Below, piece after piece: positions 46,511 to 53,498 of a stretch of 64,000 nucleotides of DNA. Under the pieces are notes generated by a model, which saw only the letters and a program-made list of their open reading frames with translations, was not told where the DNA came from and searched no databases. How positions within the stretch are numbered: position 1 is the first letter of the stretch; every line of letters starts with the position of its first letter. The DNA is from Pseudomonas nabeulensis. GTDB taxonomy: Bacteria; Pseudomonadota; Gammaproteobacteria; Pseudomonadales; Pseudomonadaceae. The stretch is taken from the NCBI RefSeq assembly GCF_004682045.1, contig NZ_QUZT01000027.1, forward strand, positions 1 to 64,000. The letters are read 5' to 3'. A program made the translations under genes and the position numbers.

Positions 46511-46975
46511 TCAAGTCGGTAGATGGCGCAGCACTTCATAACCTTTGTAGGAGAATGCCTTTAACAGGCTGGCTTCCGAGTTATCCAGGGTGCTGTAGCC
46601 GTCGTTTGAGAAGCCGTCGATTTTACCATTGCGGCAGTGACTGCCGTTCAAGGTGCGCGGGTCCACGTTGTCGATGAACCGTAGCACCTTGTCTAGGTCG
46701 TAAGCCGCATTGGCCCTGGCCTCCAGGACCGGGTTGGCTTCGGTCCAATCGCCAACTTGCCTCTTCAAATCGTCGAGCAAGTGATAATTATCGCGGTTCT
46801 CCAAGAAATACTTGAGTACCGGGCTTTGCTCGATGATCCGTTCAGCAGAACGATGGTCTCCGGCAGGGCGTCCTTGGGGGCCCGTCATCTCGCGAATCTG
46901 GTCCTGTTCAGCCTTGCGCATGTAGTGGGGGGGAGTCGGCAGCGGCGTCAGGCCGGCGGGTGGGGAAGAAATCAT
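46511..46975 (-). CDS. Unrecognised protein behind an hrp box; candidate type III secreted protein
   Basis: I do not recognise a family for this 154-residue protein. The ATG at 46975 has an ideal GGAGG seven nt upstream. The first 22 residues contain no Asp or Glu and are rich in Ser, Thr and Pro (MISSPPAGLTPLPTPPHYMR), a composition seen in type III secretion signals. The remainder is hydrophilic and helical (QIREMTGPQ, DDLKRQVGDWTEANPVLE), ending in a segment with NGKIDGFSNDGYSTLDNSE. No Sec signal peptide or membrane segment. A perfect GGAACC-N15-CCACATA sequence lies 63 nt upstream. No secretion genes or chaperone are adjacent, so secretion is a hypothesis only. Confidence 0.8.
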   Translation of the reverse strand: MISSPPAGLTPLPTPPHYMRKAEQDQIREMTGPQGRPAGDHRSAERIIEQSPVLKYFLENRDNYHLLDDLKRQVGDWTEANPVLEARANAAYDLDKVLRFIDNVDPRTLNGSHCRNGKIDGFSNDGYSTLDNSEASLLKAFSYKGYEVLRHLPT

Positions 46976-47037
46976 GTGAAACCTCCAAGATGAGTTTCTG
47001 AAAGCGCATCCATTGATATGGGAAGTGTGCGCTCCCT

Positions 47038-47065
47038 TATGTGGTTCATCCTTTGGGATGGTTCC
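47038..47065 (-). promoter_or_regulatory. hrp box (HrpL/RspL-type ECF promoter)
   Basis: On the minus strand GGAACC (47065-47060), 15 nt, then CCACATA (47044-47038) matches the HrpL consensus GGAACC-N15/16-CCACNNA at every defined base. It sits in the gap between the MocR stop and the orphan gene, 63 nt before that gene's ATG. Confidence 0.8.
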
Positions 47066-47068
47066 AGC

Positions 47069-48478
47069 TTAAAACGACCGCACAATCCGCCCCAACGTCT
47101 CCATCGCCTTCTCCGACACCTCAGTCCACGGGCTGCCATAGTTCAAGCGAATACAGTTCCTGAACCGCCGGGTCGCCGAAAAAATCGGCCCCGGCGCAAT
47201 GCTGATGCCTTGCGCCAGCGCCATCTGGAACAATTTCAGCGAGTCGGTCTGCTCCGGCAATTCCAGCCACAGGAAGTAGCCACCCGCAGGCTGGCTGACC
47301 CGCGTTTGCGCGGGAAAGTAACGCGCAATCGCCGCCAGCATGGCGCTTTGTTGTTCCTCCAGCGCATAACGCAATTTGCGCAGGTGTCGGTCATAACCGC
47401 CGTGTTGCAGGTAGTCGGCAATCGCCGCCTGGGCCGGCATCGACGGGCACAGCGAAGTCATCAGCTTTAACCGTTCGACCTTCTGCGCAAAACGCCCGGC
47501 GGCTACCCAGCCCACGCGGTAGCCGGGGGCCAGGCTCTTGGCGAACGAGCCGCAATGCATCACCAGGCCTTCGGTATCGAACGCCTTGGCCGGTTTGGGC
47601 GCATGTTGGCCGTAGTACAACTCGGCGTAGACATCGTCTTCGATCAAGGGCACTTGATGGCTGCGCAGCAATTCCACCAAAGCCTGTTTTTTCGCCTCTG
47701 GCAAGGTTGCGCCCATGGGGTTCTGGAAACTGGTCATGGTCCAGCAGGCCTTGATCGGGTAGCGCTCCAGGGTTTGCGCGAGCGCGCCGAGGTCGATGCC
47801 GTCGCGCGGGTGCACAGGAATTTCCACGGCCTTGAGTTTCAAGCGCTCCAATACTTGCAGGCAGGCATAGAACGCCGGGGCTTCGATGGCCACCAGGTCG
47901 CCGGGTTCGGTGACGGCTTGCAGGCACAGGTTGAGGGCTTCGAGGGCGCCATTGGTGATCAGCAGCTCTTCCATCGGCAGCATCAGGCCACTGACCATGT
48001 AACGCAGCGCAATCTGGCGGCGCAGTTGCGGGTTGCCCGGCGACATGTCGGTGACCACCATGCGCGGGTCCATCTCACGGCCGGCGCTGGCCAGGGAGCG
48101 GGCCAGGCGCGGCAGCGGGAACAGCGTGGGGCTGGGGAATGCCGAACCGAAGGGCACGGTGTTCGGGTCTTTGATGGAATCGAGGACCGAGAACACCAGT
48201 TCGCTGACGTCCACTTCGGTGGATTCGTGCACCTGCTCACTCACCACCGGCTCGGAAAACGGGCTGGGCGCGTGGGTGTTGACGAAGTAGCCGGAACGCG
48301 GGCGTGCGCGGATCAGGCCGCGGCGCTCCAGCAGGTAATAGGCCTGGAACACCGTGGACGGACTGACGCCGTAGGTCTGGCTGGCGTAGCGCACTGAGGG
48401 CACGCGCTGGCCGGGGCCGAGGACGCCGGAGCGGATCAGTTCTGCGATGTCGTCGGCGAATTTTTCGTAGCGTTTCAT
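47069..48478 (-). CDS. MocR-type GntR/aminotransferase transcription regulator
   Basis: 469 residues from the ATG at 48478. An N-terminal GntR winged helix (KFADDIAELIRSGVLGPGQRVPSVRYASQTYGVSPSTVFQAYYLLERRGLI) is fused to a fold-type I aminotransferase domain. PLP-site landmarks are SFQNPMG, DDVYAELYYG and the Schiff-base Lys in SFAKSLAPGYRVGW. Such MocR proteins regulate nearby amino-acid, vitamin B6 or taurine-type genes rather than transaminate. No obvious target gene is adjacent. Upstream in-frame codons (MYILKILFKAT) were rejected because the HTH begins normally at MKRYEKF. Confidence 0.88.
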   Translation of the reverse strand: MKRYEKFADDIAELIRSGVLGPGQRVPSVRYASQTYGVSPSTVFQAYYLLERRGLIRARPRSGYFVNTHAPSPFSEPVVSEQVHESTEVDVSELVFSVLDSIKDPNTVPFGSAFPSPTLFPLPRLARSLASAGREMDPRMVVTDMSPGNPQLRRQIALRYMVSGLMLPMEELLITNGALEALNLCLQAVTEPGDLVAIEAPAFYACLQVLERLKLKAVEIPVHPRDGIDLGALAQTLERYPIKACWTMTSFQNPMGATLPEAKKQALVELLRSHQVPLIEDDVYAELYYGQHAPKPAKAFDTEGLVMHCGSFAKSLAPGYRVGWVAAGRFAQKVERLKLMTSLCPSMPAQAAIADYLQHGGYDRHLRKLRYALEEQQSAMLAAIARYFPAQTRVSQPAGGYFLWLELPEQTDSLKLFQMALAQGISIAPGPIFSATRRFRNCIRLNYGSPWTEVSEKAMETLGRIVRSF

Positions 48479-48520
48479 GGTGGCCTTAAACAAAATTTTC
48501 AGAATGTACACGAACCGAAA

Positions 48521-48624
48521 TGTGGGAGGGGCGGTGCGACGATTCGGCTTGCCCCCGATTGCAGTGTGTCAGCCAATGAAGCTGTAACTGATCCACCGCC
48601 ATCGGGAGCAAGCTCCCTCCCACA
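48521..48624. repeat. Variant REP doublet downstream of ccoG
   Basis: Carries the same CGGTGCGACGATTC interruption of the left arm as 29480-29583; the right arm is slightly degenerate (GGGAGCAAGCTCCCTCCCACA). It lies between the ccoG 3' end and the start of the MocR gene. Confidence 0.88.
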
Positions 48625-48649
48625 TGTGATCTCCATTGTCTGGGAAGCT

Positions 48650-50059
48650 TCAGCGATTCAGCGGCGCCACAAAGCGGCTGTCGGAAACGCTGTAGACCCA
48701 CGGCTCATCCACATCCGTCACTTTGAAACGCAAGGTCTGCGAACTGCTCGCCGGTTTATCCGCCAGCAGTGCCACCGACACCGGCATATCGCTGATTTCC
48801 CCCGGCGCCAGGCTGATCTCAGTCTTGCCTTGCAGTTGGAAGCCGTCCGCATCCACCAATTCCACACGGTAATCCTGGCGTTGCTGGGTCTTGTTGATGA
48901 CCTTGAGGCTGTAGATGTTCTCGATCTGGCCGAGGGCATTCTCACGGAACATGCCGCGGTCCTTGGTCACATCCAGCGACACCATCGGCCGTTGCACCAA
49001 TGCCACCACCAACGCCGCAATCATCGCCAGCAGCACCGCACTGTAGCCGATCAGGCGCGGTCGTAGCAGGTGAGTCTTGCCGCCTTGCAGTTGATGTTCG
49101 CTGGTATAGCTCACCAGGCCTCGGGCATACCCCATCTTGTCCATGATCGAATCACAGGCGTCGATGCACGCGGCACACCCGATGCATTCCATTTGCAGGC
49201 CGTCGCGGATGTCGATGCCGGTGGGGCACACCTGCACGCACAGCTGGCAGTCGATGCAGTCACCCAGGCCGATCTCGGCAGGTTTGACGTCACGTTTGCG
49301 TGGGCCACGGTTTTCGCCTCGGGCCGGGTCATAGGAAATGGTCAGGGTGTCCTTGTCGAACATCACGCTCTGGAACCGCGCATATGGACACATATGCATG
49401 CACACCGCTTCACGCAGCCAGCCAGCGTTGATGTAAGTGGCTGCGGTGAAGAACAACACCCAGAACAGGCTGACGCCGCCCAGTTGCCAGGTCAGCAGTT
49501 CAGCGGCCAGCGGGCGGATAGGGGTGAAGTAGCCGACAAAGGTCAGCCCGGTCAGCACGCTGATACCCAGCCATAGGGTGTGCTTGGCCGAGCGCCGCGC
49601 CAGTTTGTTCAGGCTCCACGGTGCGGCGTGCAGCTTGATGCGTTGGTTGCGTTCGCCTTCGGTGACCTTTTCGCACCACATGAACAGCCAGGTGAATGAG
49701 CTTTGCGGGCAGGTGTAGCCACACCAGACGCGGCCAGCGAACACGGTGATCGCAAACAGGCCAAAGGCGCAGATGATCAACAGGGCCGATAACAGAATGA
49801 AGTCCTGCGGCCAGAACGTCGCGCCAAATACGTGGAATTTGCTTTCAGCCAGGTCCCAGAGCACCGCCTGGCGGCCGCCCCAGTTCAGCCACACGGTGCC
49901 GAAAAAGGCCAGGAACAAAAAGCCTGCGCCGGCCACGCGCAAGGTGCGGTAGAGGCCGGTGAAGCTGCGGGTATGGATCAGGTTGTCGCTGGATTTGGCC
50001 TTCACCTTCTTTGGGTGTATCGGCACAAAGGTTTCCACGGTTGGGATTCGTTCGCTCAT
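48650..50059 (-). CDS. ccoG: Cytochrome c oxidase accessory protein CcoG (FixG/RdxA)
   Basis: 469 residues from the ATG at 50059. A membrane iron-sulfur protein with about five transmembrane segments. GRVWCGYTCPQSSFTW is the NapH-like motif; two ferredoxin-like clusters follow, CIDCQLCVQVCP and CIGCAACIDACDS. The C-terminal FixG Ig-like domain carries NKTQQRQDYRVELVDADGF. It helps copper delivery/assembly of cbb3-type oxidase by reducing copper or cofactors. Usually ccoG follows ccoNOPQ; here no cbb3 genes are near, so it is an orphan or second copy. Confidence 0.93.
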   Translation of the reverse strand: MSERIPTVETFVPIHPKKVKAKSSDNLIHTRSFTGLYRTLRVAGAGFLFLAFFGTVWLNWGGRQAVLWDLAESKFHVFGATFWPQDFILLSALLIICAFGLFAITVFAGRVWCGYTCPQSSFTWLFMWCEKVTEGERNQRIKLHAAPWSLNKLARRSAKHTLWLGISVLTGLTFVGYFTPIRPLAAELLTWQLGGVSLFWVLFFTAATYINAGWLREAVCMHMCPYARFQSVMFDKDTLTISYDPARGENRGPRKRDVKPAEIGLGDCIDCQLCVQVCPTGIDIRDGLQMECIGCAACIDACDSIMDKMGYARGLVSYTSEHQLQGGKTHLLRPRLIGYSAVLLAMIAALVVALVQRPMVSLDVTKDRGMFRENALGQIENIYSLKVINKTQQRQDYRVELVDADGFQLQGKTEISLAPGEISDMPVSVALLADKPASSSQTLRFKVTDVDEPWVYSVSDSRFVAPLNR

Positions 50060-50173
50060 GGTCGTTCGCTCATCAGCCTCCATCAGGCCAATGAACTATG
50101 CGCACTCGTCTGTTTGCATAACAGACTCAGCTATGGCGATAAAAAGCGGATCAGATAGACCTGCGACAATAGG

Positions 50174-50198
50174 CTGCACCCCTTTCTGCCAGGGGTGC
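50174..50198. other. Strong GC stem-loop between DUF3203 and ccoG
   Basis: Stem GCACCCCT / AGGGGTGC (8 bp perfect, extended by flanking pairs), loop TTCTGCC. It lies 33 nt beyond the DUF3203 stop. No clear T-run in either direction, so a terminator role is uncertain. Confidence 0.5.
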
Positions 50199-50231
50199 GG
50201 CCTTTACGAACGCGGTGCTGATACAGATCAA

Positions 50232-50471
50232 TCAAATCGCCGAACCAGGCTCGGTGACCTTCTTGTGCTGACGGCCATCGACCGCACCGGCGACGGTGAG
50301 GGCGTCGGCTTCCTGCTCGGTGATATACAGCCGGTCACCGTCCAGGTCGACGTAGGACATGGACTTGGGAATATCGGTATTCACCGTAACCGCCGGTGCC
50401 GGCAGGCTTTGTTCCTGGCCTTGCTCGTTGACCTTGAAGTAGCACGTCTGGTTTTCAATACGTACTGGCAT
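50232..50471 (-). CDS. DUF3203 small protein
   Basis: 79 residues from the ATG at 50471, where AAGGAGA precedes the start. The pattern MPVRIENQTCYFKV, TVNTDIPKSMSYVDLDGDRLYITEQEADALTVAGAVDGRQH fits DUF3203, a Pseudomonas-type family without known function. No signal peptide or membrane segment. It is a lone gene upstream of ccoG on the same strand, separated from it by 172 nt with a GC-rich hairpin, so probably a separate transcript. Confidence 0.85.
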   Translation of the reverse strand: MPVRIENQTCYFKVNEQGQEQSLPAPAVTVNTDIPKSMSYVDLDGDRLYITEQEADALTVAGAVDGRQHKKVTEPGSAI

Positions 50472-50607
50472 GTCGGTCTCCTTTTTCTTGGGCTGGTAAA
50501 GATTAGGTTTCCGATCCGCGCCAAGTGTTCCAGGCAACTGACTGGCGGTCGTTGCTGTCCATCCTCTATGGACCTAACTGTATGGACCTAACAAAGGACG
50601 GTTTCCC

Positions 50608-51102
50608 ATGGACGCTTGGTGGCAAGAAGTGTGGCAAACCCTGCAAGCCGAGTTCGCCGATATCGGCGATGCCAGGCAACTCACCCAGATCACCGTGCGT
50701 TTGCTCATAGCTGCCGTGCTGGGTGGCATTCTCGGGTTCGAGCGCGAGAGCAAGGGCAAGGCGGCGGGCGTGCGTACCCATATGCTGGTGGCACTGGGCG
50801 CTGCGTTGTTTGTGCTGGTGCCGCAGATGTCCGGCAGTCAGGCGGACGCCATGAGCCGGGTGCTGCAAGGGGTGATCGCCGGGATCGGTTTTTTGGGCGC
50901 CGGCACCATTCTCAAGGGCAAGGAGGACGAGGAGGGCCAGCACGTCAAGGGCCTGACCACTGCCGCGGGCCTGTGGATGACCGCCGCCATTGGGGTAGCG
51001 GCGGGCATGGGCCGTGAGTCAACCGCCGTGCTCAGTACCTTGTTGGCCCTCGCGGTGTTCAGGGTGATGCCGATGATCGTCAAACGTTTTGAGAAGGACT
51101 GA
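50608..51102 (+). CDS. MgtC/SapB family membrane protein
   Basis: A 164-residue protein with four hydrophobic segments matching the MgtC/SapB N-terminal domain: RLLIAAVLGGILGFERESKGKAAGVRTHMLVALGAALFVLV, then GVIAGIGFLGAGTILKG and GLTTAAGLWMTAAIGVAAGMG. It lacks the ACT-like C-terminal domain of Salmonella MgtC, so it is the short form. MgtC is linked to Mg2+ starvation, F1F0-ATPase control and survival inside hosts; for the short form the role is uncertain. Its 3' end overlaps the opposing proline-rich gene by 23 nt. Confidence 0.88.
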   Translation: MDAWWQEVWQTLQAEFADIGDARQLTQITVRLLIAAVLGGILGFERESKGKAAGVRTHMLVALGAALFVLVPQMSGSQADAMSRVLQGVIAGIGFLGAGTILKGKEDEEGQHVKGLTTAAGLWMTAAIGVAAGMGRESTAVLSTLLALAVFRVMPMIVKRFEKD

Positions 51103-51256
51103 CGATCACCGGGGGCATGGTCGTGGGCGGTTCCTCCACCACCGGCGGATCGGTTTCCGGCGGTTCTTTCTCCGGAATCGGCTCGGGCTCAGTGGGCGGC
51201 AGGGTCGGTTTATCGATATTCGGGTCTGGGGTTTCTGCCGGAATCGGGATATTCAT
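51080..51256 (-). CDS. Small proline/glutamate-rich protein
   Basis: 58 residues from the ATG at 51256 with GGAGGCCACACCG upstream. About one third of residues are proline, arranged as PxP/PP with acidic residues (PDPNIDKPTLPPTEPEPIPEKEPPETD and so on), giving an extended, disordered acidic peptide. No signal peptide, no known domain. It lies between glgE and mgtC, converging on and overlapping the latter by 23 nt. Coding status is supported by the ribosome-binding site and low-complexity bias, but not proven. Confidence 0.55.
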   Translation of the reverse strand: MNIPIPAETPDPNIDKPTLPPTEPEPIPEKEPPETDPPVVEEPPTTMPPVIVSPSQNV

Positions 51257-51342
51257 CGGTGTGGCCTCCTTTGTGCTTTGCTCTATCGGTGGACAGCCGC
51301 CGGGGCGAATTGATTCCCCGCCCAATGGCGGTATATCCACCT

Positions 51343-51370
51343 GAACTTTTCGCGAGAGCCCGGGCTCGGA
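51343..51370 (+). promoter_or_regulatory. Possible AlgU (sigma-22) promoter of the glgE operon
   Basis: GAACTT (51343-51348), 17 nt, TCGGA (51366-51370) matches the AlgU consensus GAACTT-N16/17-TCTGA at all but one base. It lies 90 nt upstream of the glgE ATG. This would fit stress control of trehalose/alpha-glucan genes. Confidence 0.5.
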
Positions 51371-51460
51371 CCTATGACGGCCCTGCTCAGGGAGAGCGGC
51401 GCCGTATCAGAATTCGGATCAAGCAAAGAGCGTCCACAGGGCGTAAGGGGAAGATGCTCG

Positions 51461-53455
51461 ATGACTGCTGAAACACTGACTCCACATGAACCCGTGCTAC
51501 CGCTGTCCCAGGCGCTGTTGTTGCCCAGGATTGCGATTGAAAGCACCACCCCCGTGATCGACGGCGGTGAGTTCGCCGCCAAAGCCGTGGTAGGCCAGCG
51601 CGTCAATGTCACCAGCAAAGTGTTCGCCGACGGCCACGACAAGCTTGCCGTATTGGTGCGCTGGCGTGCCCTGGCAGATGAAAGCTGGCACAGCGTGGTG
51701 ATGACCGACGTGGGCAACAATGGCTGGGAGGGCGCCTTTACGGTGGCCGACCAAGGCCCCCACGAATTTTGCATCGAAGCCTGGATCGATACCTTCGCCA
51801 GTTTCTGCTACGAGCTGCGCAAGAAGCACGAGGCCGGAGTGCCGGTCAGCCTGGAATTGCAAGAAGGCCGCAGCCTGGTGCTGCAGGCCGCCGAACGTAG
51901 CGACAACGAGCTGCGCGACCGCCTGATGCTGCTGCATCATGAACTTTCCGGCCTGCTGGAAACCGAACAGGTCGCGCTGTTTTTGCACGAAGACAGTGCA
52001 CACCTGATGACCCAGGCCGATCACCGCGCCTACCTGAGCATCAGTACCGTATACCCCATTGATGTGGAGCGGCCTGCCGCGTTGTTTGCCAGTTGGTACG
52101 AGCTGTTCCCGCGCTCGATCACCGACGATCCCGCGCGCCACGGTACGTTCAATGACGTGCACTCGCGCTTGTCGATGATCCATGACATGGGCTTCGATGT
52201 GCTGTATTTCCCGCCGATTCATCCCATTGGCCGCAGCCACCGCAAAGGTCCCAATAATTCTCTGACTGCCGGTCCCAATGATCCGGGCAGTCCTTATGCC
52301 ATCGGCAGCGAAGACGGCGGCCATGAGGCGATTCATCCGCAACTGGGCAGCCGCGATGACTTCCGCCGCTTGGTCCAGGCCGCCGCCGACCACGGTCTGG
52401 AAATCGCCCTGGACTTCGCCATCCAATGCTCCCAGGACCACCCGTGGCTCAAACAGCATCCTGGCTGGTTCAACTGGCGCCCGGACGGCACGATCAAATA
52501 CGCGGAAAACCCGCCGAAGAAATACCAGGACATCGTCAACGTCGACTTCTATGCCGCCGATGCGATTCCCAGCCTGTGGACCGAGCTGCGTGACATTGTG
52601 GTGGGCTGGGTGGAAGAGGGCGTGAAGACCTTTCGCGTCGACAACCCCCACACCAAGCCGCTGCCGTTCTGGCAATGGCTGATCAGCGATGTGCGCGCCA
52701 AGTACCCCGAGGTGATCTTCCTCGCCGAGGCCTTCACCACCCCAGCGATGATGGCGCGGCTGGGCAAGGTCGGGTATTCCCAGAGCTACACCTACTTCAC
52801 CTGGCGCAATACCAAGGCCGAGTTGAGTGAGTATTTCACCCAGTTGAACGAATCGCCGTTGCGCGAATGTTTCCGGCCGAACTTTTTCGTCAACACGCCG
52901 GATATCAACCCGGGCTTCCTGCACGAATCCGGCCGCCCCGGCTTCCTGATCCGTGCCGCGCTGGCCACCATGGGCTCGGGCCTATGGGGCATGTACTCCG
53001 GTTATGAACTGTGCGAAGCCGCGCCGGTGCCGGGCAAAGAGGAATACCTGGACTCGGAGAAATACCAGATCCGCGTCCGTGACTTCACTGCGCCGGGCAA
53101 CATCATCGCTGAGATCGCCCAACTCAACCGCATCCGCCGGCAAAACCCGGCGTTGCAGACGCACTTGGGCCTAAAGCTCTACAACGTGTGGAACGACAAC
53201 ATCCTTTATTTCGGCAAGCGCAGCGAGGATGGCAGCAACTTTATCCTCGTCGCCGTGAGCCTGGACCCCTACAACGCCCAGGAAGCGAATTTCGAGTTGC
53301 CGTTGTGGGAGCTGGGCCTGCCGGATGATGCGCAGACCCAGGGTGAAGACTTGATGAATGGCCATCGCTGGACCTGGTATGGCAAGACCCAATGGATGCG
53401 GTTGGAGCCCCATACGCCGTTTGGTATTTGGCGGATTACCCATTCCCAAGCCTGA
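51461..53455 (+). CDS. glgE: Alpha-1,4-glucan:maltose-1-phosphate maltosyltransferase GlgE
   Basis: 664 residues from the ATG at 51461. A GH13_3 enzyme that extends alpha-1,4-glucan using maltose-1-phosphate. The N-domains are followed by the (beta/alpha)8 barrel: FDVLYFPPIHPIGRSHRKG, then the nucleophile Asp394 in TFRVDNPHTKP and the acid/base Glu423 in FLAEAFTTP, numbers that coincide with those of Streptomyces GlgE. The barrel ends with the region MYSGYELCEAAPVPGKEEYLDSEKY, and a beta domain follows. It works with the treS-maltokinase fusion (44 nt downstream) and glgB. Upstream in-frame codons to 51374 overlap the putative promoter. Confidence 0.95.
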   Translation: MTAETLTPHEPVLPLSQALLLPRIAIESTTPVIDGGEFAAKAVVGQRVNVTSKVFADGHDKLAVLVRWRALADESWHSVVMTDVGNNGWEGAFTVADQGPHEFCIEAWIDTFASFCYELRKKHEAGVPVSLELQEGRSLVLQAAERSDNELRDRLMLLHHELSGLLETEQVALFLHEDSAHLMTQADHRAYLSISTVYPIDVERPAALFASWYELFPRSITDDPARHGTFNDVHSRLSMIHDMGFDVLYFPPIHPIGRSHRKGPNNSLTAGPNDPGSPYAIGSEDGGHEAIHPQLGSRDDFRRLVQAAADHGLEIALDFAIQCSQDHPWLKQHPGWFNWRPDGTIKYAENPPKKYQDIVNVDFYAADAIPSLWTELRDIVVGWVEEGVKTFRVDNPHTKPLPFWQWLISDVRAKYPEVIFLAEAFTTPAMMARLGKVGYSQSYTYFTWRNTKAELSEYFTQLNESPLRECFRPNFFVNTPDINPGFLHESGRPGFLIRAALATMGSGLWGMYSGYELCEAAPVPGKEEYLDSEKYQIRVRDFTAPGNIIAEIAQLNRIRRQNPALQTHLGLKLYNVWNDNILYFGKRSEDGSNFILVAVSLDPYNAQEANFELPLWELGLPDDAQTQGEDLMNGHRWTWYGKTQWMRLEPHTPFGIWRITHSQA

Positions 53456-53498
53456 CGGCATCCGGTCTGCAATATTTAAGTGTTATCAGGAGTTTCCA

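Noticed and set aside
50174-50198. GC-rich stem-loop considered as a terminator for DUF3203
   Set aside because: No T-run follows the stem in the direction of DUF3203 transcription, so it is listed only as a stem-loop.
50060-50231. Region upstream of ccoG examined for an Anr/FNR box
   Set aside because: No TTGAT-N4-ATCAA sequence is present; the nearest AT-rich stretch does not match.
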